Of a DNA stretch of 64,000 nt, positions 22,146 to 34,363 are shown piece by piece. The notes beneath the pieces were generated by a model. That model worked only from the letters and a program-made list of their open reading frames with translations. It was not told the origin of the DNA and made no database searches. Numbering within the stretch: the stretch's first letter is position 1; the number at the start of each line of letters is the position of its first letter. The stretch is from Limnanthes douglasii subsp. nivea (lineage: Eukaryota > Streptophyta > Magnoliopsida > Brassicales > Limnanthaceae). The DNA lies in assembly GCA_036936605.1 (NCBI GenBank), contig JAUPFV010000001.1, forward strand, positions 31,939,900 through 32,003,899, read 5' to 3'. The position numbers and the translations under genes were made by a program.

Positions 22146-22741
22146 AGGTGGATAATCAGGAGAAAATTTCGGGTTAAAGTTTATCGTGATCCGTCTATGA
22201 TCGCGGCAAAAGACACTTGTCACCATCAACACAAGTTTGATGGTAAAGTGGAAAAAATTGACGCTATAAACACTTTGTCACGATCTAATCACAACCAAGC
22301 TTACATCGATACCACAAACTTAAAAAGTTATGTTTTTAAAAAAAATCATTTTCTTTGAAGATGTATCTTTGGAAGGATAAATTTTTTAAAAATTATAATA
22401 TTTTTGGATTGTTTAATCATCTCTATAAATAGTTAATGTATATCAATAACATAAATACCATCCTAACAAATCTCACTTGCGTATATTCTCTTTTGGTATT
22501 AAAAGATTTTCATCTTCATTCATATTTTCTTGTTGTTTGAGCTTGTTATATCACAAATAAAAAAATTTAAAAATATTTAAGCAATAAAGAGGATCATAAT
22601 AAAAAAAATTTAAGTGTACTCATGTCTCACGCTTTATTATTTCTTGCGACTTTTCTAGCGAATCTCCAACGAATTATTTTGATCATATACTATAAAAGTT
22701 GTTTACATATCTCTATTTTTAAACATAAAAAAATTAGTACT

Positions 22742-24452
22742 ATGGAAGTGAAAACAATCATGGCTACCATCAAGGTGATGAACCAAGACCTTGTTCGTTT
22801 AGACCGTTTTGATGGTTTGAATTTTACTCGATGTCAAGACAAGATTACATTCTTATTAACAGTAATTAAAGATTATTACATTCTAGATCTAAACTTGGAG
22901 AACATTTTTGAAGCAAGTGAGAAAGACACTAATGAAATCAATGCTAAAAGACACAAGCAAGAGGAAGACAATCTTATATGTCTAGGACATATTTTGAATA
23001 TTTATCGGATCGTTATGTGAATCTTCAACATTAAAAATCTGGAATATATTTGAAGAAAAATACAAAATTGAAGAAGAATATACGAATAATTCTTAATTTC
23101 TCAACATTTTGATTTTAAGTTTTTAAATGGTAAATCAGTTCTCCCCTAACATTCATGAGTTGAAATCATAGTAAACAAACTCGTATCAGTAAAAGTGGTA
23201 TTTTTGGAGCAATCATAGCAAAGTTTCCTCCATTTTGAAAACATTACCAGAAGAGAATACTTCATACATCCGAATAGTATGGTCTGGAACATATCAAAAA
23301 ACACTTGAGTATTGGATAATAATCGTGTGCTAGATATGCACGAGAGGAATCCAAGACCGAAGCTTCCAGGAGTATAAATACAATAGAGCCAAAGTCAAGG
23401 AAATAAAAATTAAGGAAAAAATCATTTGGTAACAAGAACAAGAATACCTCTAAGATTGTACATAGAAATTATTATGCGTGTTCAAACTGTGACACTAGAA
23501 ATTATTATGTGTGTTCAAATTGTACATAGAAATTATCATGCAACGTTAAGAAGAAGAGTGATAGAATAAATTTTGTGGAAGAAAATATTATTATAATAAT
23601 GACGGAGGTTAATGTTAATGAAGATAAAACTTCAGGCTAGTATGATACATGTGTATTGGTTCATGTTTCCCATGATAAATCTTTGTTTGAAGCAATGGAA
23701 GCAAGAAGTAGCACAAAAAATGTGCAAACGGGAAACACAAATAAATCCAAGGTTTAGGGATGCAGAAATGTAGAGTTAGTTTTTAGTGCTTTATTTTCTA
23801 AAGATGAAATTTGGTCAGTGTACAAATTTGACAACCTTGTTTTATCCAATAGTGGAACTTTTGTAGAAAAATGATACTTTTGTAATAACATGGTGAAACT
23901 ATATACTCATAAAGTTGTTATTAATAAAGTGAAAAAAAAAACTATTTACTCTTGCTCTCGTAATGAATATTTATTATGGCATAGTAGGCTTGCTCATGAG
24001 CATAGTACGATAAATAAAATCGTTAAAATCAGACTTTAAAATGTAATATAGGTTTGAATAAAAAAATATGAGTTGTGTGTAGAAATCAAAGATGATTAAA
24101 AAACGCGTTGAAATATGCACAAATTTTTTGAACTTAATGCACACGGACAAATGTGTGTTAAACGTTATCTTAACACATGCGGGTACGAGATACTTTATAA
24201 CTTTCATTAATAACTGCTCTATATTTACTTATGTTTATCTCGTTAAACATAAGGATGAGGCATTTAGCATGTTTAAGATCTTCAAAGTGGAAGTAGAAAA
24301 TCAATTAGATGCATTGATAGAGGTAGGAAATATTTCTCAAGATAATTTCTTAGTTTTTGTAAAGAGTATGGAATTATTCATCAATACCCGCCGCCTTACA
24401 CGCCGCAGCAAAATGGATTGGTTGAGCATAAAAATAAAAGTTTAATCGAGAT
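22742..24452 (+). pseudogene. D1 copia gag, preintegrase and integrase remnant
   Basis: The gag start (ATG 22742) leads to NQDLVRLDRFDGLNFTR and a frame open to 23020. Beyond that only pieces remain. A preintegrase LLWHSRLAHEH lies near 23965. An integrase core NLMHTDKCVLNVILTHAGTRYFITFI is open at 24092-24445, followed by the integrase YTPQQNG-like stretch and the break at 24452 where element C inserted. Multiple stops, no intact protein. Confidence 0.8.
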
Positions 24453-24819
24453 TGATGAGTTATGATATTACAGACAAAGCCTACCAATTAATCTGGACAG
24501 GGGTAATTCAGACCATATCACTCCACTATAAATCCAAACAGGACAAATGTGAACACCTTTTGACTAAGCTATTTGCTAATCTACTTAAAAACTAATGGAT
24601 CTTTAAACTCGACCCGGTTTCACAACTTGACCCGGTAAGCCCATGGGTCATTAATTAAAAGTATAAATACCCTAATTATTCTCATTAATTAGGGTGATCA
24701 ACATTTAATACAAGCAAGCTGCTTAAATATCTCACTACTCCTCACTTTAAACACAAGACACCCCAAACTTACTAAAATACTTTACAAAACTACCCCCAAC
24801 CCAAAATAAAACCAAACCA
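24453..24819 (+). repeat. Element C 5' LTR
   Basis: Begins TGATGAGTTATG and ends AAACCAAACCA. TATA box TATAAATA at 24662-24669, in the same context as in elements A and E (AAGTATAAATACCC). Confidence 0.93.
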
Positions 24820-24821
24820 AA

Positions 24822-24839
24822 TTGGCGACCACAGTAGGA
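24822..24839 (+). other. Element C primer-binding site
   Basis: TTGGCGACCACAGTAGGA, 2 bp after the LTR. One base differs from element A. Confidence 0.75.
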
Positions 24840-24891
24840 ACAGAAAGGTGCCTGAATTTTACATTCAAAACCAGTAAGAAAAATAGTTCGG

Positions 24892-26674
24892 ATGGATCCA
24901 AATGAGCAAGGTACTCCACCTCCTGTGGGGGAAATGGTCAGGGAGAATAAGGAATACACTGTTGAGGAGCGAGATGAGCTGAGAGCATTAAGGGCCATAA
25001 AACAAGCAGAGAAATGAATCAGGGGCGTCAGCTGTTCACCATACTGGCAATCCTGGGGAGAATGAGCCATCACTAAAGACTCATCTTAGTTCAAAAAAGA
25101 CTCATCTCAGCTCTAAGAAGACATATCGGTCTAAGCCTATTGAAAGTTCAGAATCTGAGTCCTCCAGTAGCTCTTCGAATGAGGCTGAGCTTGAGTGTCA
25201 TCAAGAAGTGATGGAGGGAGATCTAGAAACAAGATGAAGTTAATCAAAATTTATTCAAGAAAGAGGATAGGCATGGTAGGCTCAAAAGGCATTTGGGCAG
25301 AGGTTCATCCCACAAGCATGATGATCAGTTGCTGATAGATCCTTTTGCTTTTCAGACTGAACCAGGTATTTTTGCAACGCTTAATGAAGATACAATATTT
25401 AGTTGTAATAAGAATTGGAGGCAGTCACCTTTGTCTGCAAAAATACTGTCTGGAAACCTACCCAAAAGATTTGACAGCTCCAAAATGGAAAAGTATGATG
25501 GAAGTCGAGATCCGGACAACCATCTGGAGAAATTCAAGAATTTCATGATGAATTTTGATGATGATGACAAACTCTTGTGTAGAGCCTTCTCCCAAAATTT
25601 TACGAGAAGTGCTTTTAAATGGTATAATAGCTTACCTTAGGGGTGTATTAGAAATTTTGATTGTTCTGGGTTTCCTTCTGAAACCAATTCATTGGAAGTA
25701 AAGAGGTGAAAGGTAATGGGGATACCATTATCCATTGTGCCCAAGAACCAAACGAGTCTTTAAAGGACTACATAAGTCGATTTGTGAATACAAAGAACGG
25801 ATTAGCAGATTGCTTTGAGCATGTAGCAATTGTTTCTCTAAGACAGGGGTTGAATCTTGGGAACCTTGCTGATTCCGTAACCAGGAAAAAAGTTATGACA
25901 TGGGTTGGCCTGTTAAATCAAGTGGGAAAGCAGATTAATGTGGAAGAAACAAAGAAAACCAGGGTGCACCGTCAAGTAAGGTCCACCATAACAGCTCCTC
26001 CAGCCACTAACCAGTCCGGCTACAAGCCTAAGGAGACCAGACAATGGTTCAACCGGTCTAAACAAACTCAATCCAACCAGAATCAGGCCCAGAGCCAACA
26101 GTCAAGAGGTAAGAGAGGTCCTTGGGTTCATCCTGAGTGGTTTGCAAATTTAAGGGAAAATGTAGCCACAATCTATGATAAGACTAAGGAGGAAGTCCAT
26201 TTTTGAAAATCGGCGGCATTGCACTCTCCCAGAGAAAGCCAAAATACTTATTTTTGCCAGTATCACAATGATATATGCCATAACACTCAGGACTGCATAG
26301 CATTAAAACAGGAAGTTCAGAACCTTATTGAAAGAGGAAAACTGGGAGCATATGTTAAAAGAAGAAGTGGAAACAGGCCCGACAATGCTCCTCGGACGGG
26401 CCCTACAAACAATCCTGGAACATATGCTCAAGAAGGGGAAATGATGATTCTTGAAAGTTTTGATGTGGATTCTAAATACCTGGATCCTGATCTAACTCGG
26501 AATAAGGTGGGAGTCATAACAGAACAAACCAGGACGGTGTCCGGACTGATCAGTTTTTTTGAATCGCTAACTATCTTTAGAGAAGATACTATAACAGCAC
26601 CCACCCCTTCATCAAGGAAGAGGCATGTCCACAGTTTCGCCACTCAATTGGAAAGGGGAATGTCTTCCTTTTAG
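24892..26674 (+). pseudogene. Element C gag
   Basis: The start ATG 24892 gives MDPNEQGTPPPVGEM and runs to a TGA at 25015. Capsid sequence is open at 25293-25640 (LPKRFDSSKMEKYDG, NFDDDDKLLCRAFSQNF), stops at a TAG after LP, and continues at 25706-26206 (LKDYISRFVNTKNGLADC). After a TGA near 26206 comes the knuckle CQYHNDICHNTQDC (about 26255-26296), the CX2HX4HX4C form, and the linker to the protease (SKYLDPDLTRNKVGVIT). Decayed by at least three stops and frameshifts. Confidence 0.85.
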
Positions 26675-26716
26675 TGCCAATCCCTTTTCCCATTCATAGT
26701 TTTTTATGGGGATGAT

Positions 26717-27080
26717 TTGAGGAATATTGTTGGGCCTCATGACGATGTGATGGTTATAGGAGCATCTATTGGGGGCAATGATATACGCCGAATTTTGATA
26801 GATACAGGAAGTTCAGCAAACATCCTATTCTTAAGCTCCTACAAACAGATGAGGAATCTGGCCATTATTCAACACTCGAACATAACTATTATGGGCTTCC
26901 CAGAGAGTTGTGCGGATGTAATTTAGGAATTTGAAGAATAAGGGTTGTTGGGCAAGGGGCCTTTTAAGAAGATGGTGAGGGTGCCATTTGTTGTAGTAGA
27001 CTGCCCCACATCATACAATGCAATTTTTGGGAGGTCCTGGCTTTCCAGAACACATGTTTTGGCCTCAACAGTCCATTAGT
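26717..27080 (+). pseudogene. Element C aspartic protease
   Basis: GASIGGNDIRRILIDTGSSAN with the active site DTGSS at 26801-26815. The frame stops at a TAG near 26924 and again near 26940. The conserved VVDCPTSYNAIFGRSWLS segment follows in frame at about 26995-27050. Confidence 0.8.
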
Positions 27081-27362
27081 GTTTAAAGTATGCAGTTCAA
27101 GGACAAGTAGGTGTTGTCCGAAGTAGTCAGAAGATAGGCAGAGAGTGTTACGCAACAGCTCTTTTCTCCTAAGACTCTGGAGGCAGTCCGGATTAATGAA
27201 GATTAGTAGTTACTAGAGCCTTCTGTCGGGGAAAGTGAGATTGATGACCCCAGAGAGGCTCCTAGTGTTATAATACCCATTGAAGAAGTTAAAACTCACT
27301 CCCTTGGAGAGGGTAAGAATATCAAGATTGGTTCCAAGATAGCGCCAGAGTTAAAAAAGAAG

Positions 27363-28760
27363 TTGTTGTCTTTTTTACTAAACAATCAGCATGTCTTCGC
27401 TTGGTGCAATAGTGATGTAACAGGAGTTCCCGCAAGCATTATCTCACACAAGTTGTCAGTCCTGAGTGATGTTGCACCTGTTGTGCAGAAAAGGAGAGAT
27501 TTTTCTAAGGAAAAAGCTGATGTGATAGTCCAAGAGGTTGATTGGCTCACCGAGATGGGACACATAAAGGAATCCTAGTATCCTTTATGGACTGTCAATC
27601 CGGTGTTAGTCAAGAAAAAGAACGGGAAATGACGTATGTGTGATTTCACTGACCTTTACATAGATTTCCCTAAGGATATTTATCTTGTCCCTCGGATAGA
27701 TCAGTTGGTAGACTCTATGTCTGGAAACAAGTTGTTGTCCTTCATGGATGCCTTCTCTGGGTATAATCAGATACAGGTGGATCCAAAGGATCAAGATCAC
27801 ACTACCTTTGTATCAGACAGAGGTCTTCATTGCTACAAGGTGATGCCTTTTGGGTTGAAGAATGTCGGGGCTACTTATCAGAGGTTGGTGAACAAAACAT
27901 TTGCTAATCAGATTGGTGGAAATATGGAAGTATACATAGATGATATGATGGTTAAAAGACTGGCGGAGGATTTGCACATAGTTGATCTTCAAGAAACATT
28001 TGCTAATTTAGCGGTTATGAATTTGAAATTAAATCCATAGAAATGTGTGTTTGGGGTCCGATCTGGAAAGTTTCTAGGTTATGTAATAAGTGAGAAAGGT
28101 ATCCAGCCCGATCCGGATCAGCTTAATGCACTATTAGAAATTGATCATCCTCGAAATGTTAAAGAAGTTCAAAGGCTCACCGGAAGGTTGGCTGCCTTAA
28201 ACAGATTTATTTCAAGGTCATCGGGCAAATGTGCTCCATTTTTTCAAACCTTGAAAAATGCTAAAGACTTCAACTGGTCCCCACAGTGCAACCAGGCCTT
28301 CGCTGAGATAAAGAAACAGTTATCTTCACTAAAGACTCTTCCCAAGCCCATTCAAAGGGAAAATCTCTATGCATATCTAGCGGTATCGGAATATGCTATA
28401 AGTGATGTCCTGGTAAGAGAAGTGGACAATTATCCTCGTTTGGTGTACTTTATCAGTAAAATTTTGTTAGACGCTGAAAAAAGGTATTTAAAGTTGGAAA
28501 AGTTGGCACTAGCCTCAGTGATTGCTGCAAGAAAGATGAGGCCATAATTCTAATCTCATTCTATTATTGTTCGGGCGTTTTTTCCGCTAAAAATGTTCTT
28601 GAAAAGGCAGATATATCAAGCAGAATGACCAAGTGGTCAGTAGAATTGGGCGATTATGACATTGATTTTTCCCCCCGAACAGCTATTAAAGCTCAATCAG
28701 TGGATGATTTCTTAGTAGAATTCCATACGGATAGGAAATCTAAACAAACTTCAGAAGGTA
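27363..28760 (+). pseudogene. Element C reverse transcriptase and RNase H
   Basis: Starts with LLNNQHVFAWCNSDVTGVP as a single copy, unlike the duplicated segment in element A. Stops occur near 27578 and 27630. It then reads MDAFSGYNQIQVDPKDQDHTTF, GLKNVGATYQRLVNKTF and YIDD at 27933-27944. A TAG at 28038 replaces a Glu codon. The RNase H part (YLAVSEYAISDVLVRE, LDAEKRYLKLEKLAL) runs to a stop at 28547, and its tail (MTKWSVELGDYDIDF) lies in another frame to about 28760. Confidence 0.87.
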
Positions 28761-28777
28761 AAACCAAAAAAGAATGA

Positions 28778-29178
28778 GTGGTCTGAACTGATGGTGGATC
28801 AAGCACTATAGGTTGTAGACTGGAGTTTTCTTAACTTCTCTTTATGGTGATAAAATGTATCGAGCTATATGCTTTAGGTTCAGGGCTTCTAACAATGAGT
28901 CCGAATATGAAGCAGCTATAGCTGGTCTTAAATTGGCTCTCCTGTGTGGGGCTAAGAGAGTTCGGTTAATGAGTGACTCTCAATTTCTCATCCACCACGC
29001 TCAAGGTCAGTCTGAGGCCAAGAAGGAGCAACTGATCAAGTACTTACTCATTTTGAAAGAAGTGGCAGCAGACTTCAAAAGTGTTTGTTATGAGCATATT
29101 CCTAGATCGGATAATACACTAGCAGACTCTTTAGCAACTATAGCATATTTTGATTTCTACCCTTGGATTCACATATAA
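28778..29178 (+). pseudogene. Element C second RNase H-like domain
   Basis: TDGGSSTIGC preceded by a TGA (CGA in element A), then NNESEYEAAIAGLKLAL, MSDSQFLIHHAQGQ and NTLADSLATIA. Same D, E, D, D order as element A. The frame ends at 29178. Confidence 0.83.
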
Positions 29179-29184
29179 GAATTC

Positions 29185-30485
29185 TCGTCCATACAGCTAA
29201 GTCAGAACAAAGAAGATGGGTAAAGTATGAGCATGCATGTGATTCAACCTAAAGACTTGAGATATACCCTCCTTCAATATATTTTTGATGGAGTTTTGCC
29301 TTCGGACAAAGCTGTAGCAAAAAATATTAAATACAAGACAAATGGTTTTTTGGTGATAAGGGGAATTCTCTATAAGAAATCTTTCAGTAGACCTCTCCTA
29401 CATCATTTTGGGTTTGAAGAATCCCAAGTCTTTTTGTCTGAACTGTATGATGGGGAGGGCTCAGCACATTGTGGTTACAGGGCGCTAACCCGGAGAGTCT
29501 TATTAGCTGGATACTATTGGTCATCCATAATGGCAGATGCTAAAGAAATGGTGAAGAAATGTGATCCATGTCAAATGTATGGGAATGAAATTCATGTGCC
29601 AGCAGTACCTATGGAGTCTATTTTTGAGCCAATACCTTTTGCCATATGGGGGATGGACTTAATTGGACCTCTACCTATGGCATCCGGGAGGTGCAAAACC
29701 ATTATAGTTGATATTGACTACTTCTCAAAATGGATAGAGGCGGCTCCCTTGGCAGGGACCACATCAAAGGCTGTCATTAAATTTATCTTATCCAATATAT
29801 GCTACAGATTTGGAGTTCCCCAAAAGATTGCCATTGACAATGGGTCACCGTTTGATAACAAATATATAGATGATTTATGTGCCTCTAGAGGTATTCAACA
29901 TTTTTTTCTCTTTTCGATCCACAAGTGAATCCAAGTTGAAGTTGCAAACAGGACCATTTTTTCTAGATTAAAAAAGAATTTAGACGGTGTTGCGGGCAAG
30001 TGGCCAAGTTATTTACAAGAAGCATTATGGGCCTACCGAACTACTCATCGGGCTGCCACACAAGAGCCTCATTTTGCCTTGGTGTATGGGATGGATGCAG
30101 TTACCCCCATGGAAGCTACCTTACCATCATACAGAGTCCACAACTATTTCGAACAGGCTAATGAGATAGAAATTAGGAATCAGTTGGACTTAATTGAATA
30201 AATAAGGGTTAAAGCACACTTAAGAACAGCTCATTACCAAGGTTTGATGAGGAGCAGATTTTCCTCCAAGGTCAAAAGAAGAGATTTTCAACCAGGAGAT
30301 AAGGTGTTAAGAAAAGTTTTCTTACATACCAAGGAAAAGTAGTGCGGTAAATTGGCTCCGAATTGGGAAGGCCCTTATGAGGTCTATGAGAAAATCAAAC
30401 CTGGGACATATAGGCTTTAAGACAAAGAAGGAAGAGCATTGAAGCACCCATGGAATGTTGAGCATCTCAGGTTATATTTAGAATA
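29185..30485 (+). pseudogene. Element C integrase
   Basis: Open at 29227-29928: zinc-binding part (YDGEGSAHCGYRAL ... KKCDPCQMY), then core Asp in WGMDLIGPLP and Asp in AIDNGSPF. The HPQENGQ segment is altered to HK-stop-IQVEV near 29926, although the Glu codon survives. The C-terminal part (LDLIE, KVLRKVFLHTKEK, NWEGPYEVYEKIKPGTYRL, NVEHLRLYLE) continues with stops to about 30485, showing the normal length of this family's integrase. Confidence 0.85.
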
Positions 30486-30951
30486 AAGTTTTTGTGTAAA
30501 TATTTACTTGTTAAATACCAATGTAAATATTAGGGGGCATACTCTTTCCTATCCTGGTGGTGCGGGGAGGTTTTAATGAGGTGTCCATTTTTTTCAATAA
30601 TATAAAATGCCTTCTTCAAAAATTCGGAGTGATTTTACTACAATTCAATTCAAGTATAAATCACTTGTTCAATACCGTGTATCTTTAGTAGATCGGATAA
30701 ACCTGGTAGTTGGTTATGACTATTGAATACATGTCATTGGATATATTAAACACTCTCACTTCAATACTTCTGATATTCTAGGGGCTACTTAAACATTAAG
30801 CATGAATGATTTAAAGAAAAATATTAAACAAAAAGAAAGTTGGATAAATTAAACTTGTTCGGACTTAAACCGAACAATAGTACAAAACATGTTTTGGTCA
30901 TCAAAGGACTTTGATTGTTCAAAAAGACAAAAAATAATACATAATAAAACC

Positions 30952-33526
30952 TTAGGGCTTGTTCCCCTCGGGTTTTCCTTCACCATCACCTTTTTTAGGA
31001 CTTTTGAGTTCATCACTTGAACTCTCACATGTACCTTCTTCGTCATCAGTGGAATCAAATCCACTAGAGTAGTTGTGTTTGTCGCCATTTGACATAGTAT
31101 GAAATGGGAGGTCTTCGTAATCCACATATTTCCATAAGGGACCAAGGGTCCTCTTAGGAAAGGTCTCATGGAATAACAGCACCATGTCATATTTGATCCC
31201 ATCATCTCTCTTTTCTAAGGACTCTACTACTTCATTGGCATACTCCTCAAAACCTGTTTTGATAGCTTGCTCTTGCTGACACTCCAGGGCCTCCTTCTCC
31301 TTGACCATCTCTGAAACGGTGCTTTCCAACTCAGTCTTTTCTTTGGTTAGGGTTTGAATAGCACCATTCTTAGTCTTCAACTCCTCCTTTAACGCTGTGA
31401 GGTTTTGTGAGGAAGAAGTCTCTAAGTCAGAGTACTTAGTTTGGAGCTCAGTTTTGGTTTTTTTTCGATGCGGCTACCTTGGTTTCCAAACCCTCCTTCT
31501 TCTTCTCCAGTGCCTCTATACTTTATGAGCACTTAGGATACTGCTTGACAGAGATTGTTTGTCAGAAGTGAGAGAGTTGATAAGGTTGGTCTGACTTTTC
31601 ACATGCCTCTCCAGATCAAGTACTGGTCGGATATAACCGAGGAGGGCGTGGCTTAAGGCATCTTGCTCTCTGGATATGGAGAATGATTTCCCATTATATG
31701 TCACCATGTTGGAGGAACTGGAAGGACGATAAGGACCTGCAAAATCATCCTTCTCAAAATCATTAAAGTACAAACTAATGTATTGAAGGGCACTGAGGTT
31801 CACTTCATCATTCCCTCCACCAGTAATCTCTCCGGACTGAAGGTTTGTTGAGATCTCCTCTTGCAGAGTAAGGTCGGCAGGAGCTGGAGGTGGTTGGATT
31901 TTCGAAGTGCAAAGGATTATTTCTTCCCCCAAGGTGACATTCTTCTTCTTGGCAACTTTCTCATCGTTGTTGGCCATGCGCTTCCTGTTCTTCTTAGGAG
32001 GCTTTGGTGGGTTCTTTGACCCTCCAGCTTCCCTCACTGTTTCGACCTCTACTTCTTTGAGCAAAGCCACATCGATGCCCCCTGGTTCCCCGAACCAGTA
32101 CCTTCTGTAGCTGTTTGAGCCAGCTCTGTTGTAGCCTTCCTCTTTTTGTTCTTCATTTTGATGGGAGCCTTATCCCTGGAAGGTAAGAACAGCTTGGCAT
32201 CTTTCGCTTTTGTCCTTCTTAGAATCATATCAGCAGGAGAAGGGGTGGTTAGCTCTACTCATAAAAGGTCTCTTCAGCCTGTGGTGTTCCACAGGTGAGA
32301 CCTCACAAAATTTCCTGATGTAAAGAAATTATGGAATTCATTCCCCCAGTATTCTGAAGCCCATGCATTAAGCTCTGCACAAATCTTTTATCCTTCTTCC
32401 AAATGGATGGTGAACTCCTTCGGTAGAACTAAAGAGAAGTAACGAATTAGTCAGAATAAGAAAACTTGTAGTTTAAGAAGTAAAAAAAGGAAAGAGAAGA
32501 AGAAACTTACCAGTGTTTTTCCACCTACTGGTCAGCAAACTAGGGTTGGTGTTGGCTTTTATCTTCCTGCCATTTTCTCATGTTCGACTAACAAATAGGA
32601 ACTGTGTCCTCCAAGGTTTTTTGGACTCTAACAGGTCATCCACAACCTTAAAATAATTCCCCATGTTGTAGTGGTAGAATAAAATCAAATGGATCTTGCA
32701 CAAGATTGATACAGGAGCAAACTACTCCATTGGAAGAGGGATCTTTGACAATCTGGATTCCATAATACAGGCGAGGAGTGTGTACCAGGCATTGGGGCTT
32801 AACTGGATGGGATAGAGTTTTTGTTCAAATGGAGTACTTAACGATCTCTGGGTCTAGAGGGAATCGGAGTCCCCAGTTCAGCACTTCGGTGTACACTACC
32901 ACCTCATTCAATTCGCAGTCCATGGGGGTCTCCGGATTAATCGGTATCCTTACATTTACAAACTCCGAAATCCCCCATTTGGTTCGGATTCGGCCCAACT
33001 TAGCAGTATGGGTGTAGACATAGTTGATGTTTTGCAAAGCTAGCAAATATTTGACACTGACATGTTTAAAACAAGGGCCTACCTTACCCTCTAGGCACTT
33101 CGGAAGCGAGTCCGGATGAGTCATGCAAACTTTTACTTTACTTTTACCCTTTTTTTCAGAAGCAGTATCCCCTGTCTGACCTGATGCCTCGGTCTCAAAA
33201 GGGGCCTCTTCGATTCTGTCTTCCATATTCTCTTCCATCACTGTGGAAACAACCTTTTCCTTAGAAACAGGGTGTTGAGATTCTTGTACAGAAGAATCAG
33301 AAAGGAGGGGTGAAAGGGTTGGTCTAAATGAAAGTTTTCTAGGTCTAGGGTTTCTTGAGGAAGATGACCCCTGATCGTCTTCTTAGTTTGGCTGATTGTT
33401 TTTCTCGCCTGGAGAAACGGGGAGACCGGCGGCGATACAGTTTTCTCTCTCTACCTTCCTTTCTCTCTCTAACTCTGATAAATTCAACTAGCCACCTTTA
33501 ACTAAAGTGTTTCTGGCTGTGAACAT
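30952..33526 (-). pseudogene. Element C antisense ORF with a spliceable intron
   Basis: The start ATG 33526-33524 gives MFTARNTLVKGG, then TAG at the codon that is TGA in element A. The best open part, 33241-32825, reads EENMEDRIEEAPFETEASGQ, GKVGPCFKHVSVKYLLALQ and NWGLRFPLDPEIVKYSI, homologous to element A. Downstream comes a consensus intron (32510-32429) whose removal keeps the frame. The second exon holds a basic region (PPKPPKKNRKRMANN), DFEKDDFAGPYRPSSSSNM (32070-31516) and a coiled-coil Glu/Lys-rich end (31380-30952) with an acidic tail. The role is unknown; similar antisense ORFs are described in Retand- and Grande-like elements. Confidence 0.75.
32429..32510 (-). other. Predicted intron in the element C antisense ORF
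   Basis: The donor CTG|GTAAGT and acceptor CTTTAG|TTC enclose 82 bases, a normal plant intron length with a T-rich 3' end. Splicing keeps the frame in phase 1 before VLPKEF. Element A has VLPKDF preceded by TTTTTTGGTAG at the homologous place, although its donor is mutated. Confidence 0.65.
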
Positions 33527-33980
33527 ATAATCTCTCAAGAAACGTTTGAAGATGAAGATGTTACTCTCTCTGAGAAATTTTTGAGTGCGAAAGTCAATGG
33601 AATAGTAAAAAGATATATATATATATATATATAACAGTAAAAAGAAACAGTTACCAAGGAGAAGTTGAAAAGGGTTTTTTGCAATGATTAAGGGTTGTGC
33701 AAACGTGTGAAAAATCAAAACCCATGTAACTTCTGAGACCTAGTGGGTGCGGCGATCTAGGAAAAATAACGGCTGGTAAGTCAAACCAAATGCTAACACG
33801 TGTCCCACGATTCAAGAAAAAACTCTTAGAATTATGGGAAGAAAAATCAGTCCTGATAAAATTCGAACTGGATTGGTGTTGAAAATAAGCTTCTCAGTTC
33901 GGACAACGCAAGCAGATCGGACAAAATTGATATTGACTTGGTAGATTTTTTAACCCTTCCAAAGATACTTTGCAAGGCCT

Positions 33981-33994
33981 AAAAAAGTGGCTAT
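33981..33994 (+). other. Element C polypurine tract
   Basis: AAAAAAGTGGCTAT immediately before the 3' LTR. Confidence 0.7.
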
Positions 33995-34363
33995 TGATGA
34001 GTTTGAATATTGCAGTCACAGCCTACCAATTAATCCGGACAGAGGTAATTCGGACCATATCACTCCACTATAAATCCGAACAGGATAAATGTGAACACCT
34101 TTTGACTAAGTTATTTGCTAATCTATTTAAAAACTAATGGGTCTTTAAACTCGACATGGTTTCACAACTTGACCCGGTAAGCCCTATTGGTCATTAATTA
34201 AAAGTATAAATACCCCAACCACTCTCATTAATGAGGGTGATCAACATTTAATACAAGCAGACTGCTTAATTATCTCACTACTCCTCACTCTAAACACAAA
34301 ATACCCAAAACTTACTAAAACATACTTTACAAAACTACCCCTAGCCCAAAATAAACCAAACCA
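33995..34363 (+). repeat. Element C 3' LTR
   Basis: 369 bp, begins TGATGAGTTTG and ends AAACCAAACCA. Homologous along its full length to 24453-24819. Confidence 0.93.

Larger units (their letters stand above)
24453..34363 (+). mobile_element. Element C: Tat-lineage Ty3/gypsy element nested in D1
   Basis: LTRs at 24453-24819 and 33995-34363 bound 9.9 kb. The flanking pentamers GAGAT (24448-24452) and GAAAT (34364-34368) match 4 of 5. The surrounding copia integrase codons continue across the insertion, which confirms the boundaries. The architecture is the same as in element A, including the second RNase H and the antisense ORF. The LTRs differ at roughly 30 positions. Gag, RT, second RNase H and integrase all have stops, so it is not autonomous, but it keeps the integrase C-terminus that element A lost. 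Confidence 0.93.
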
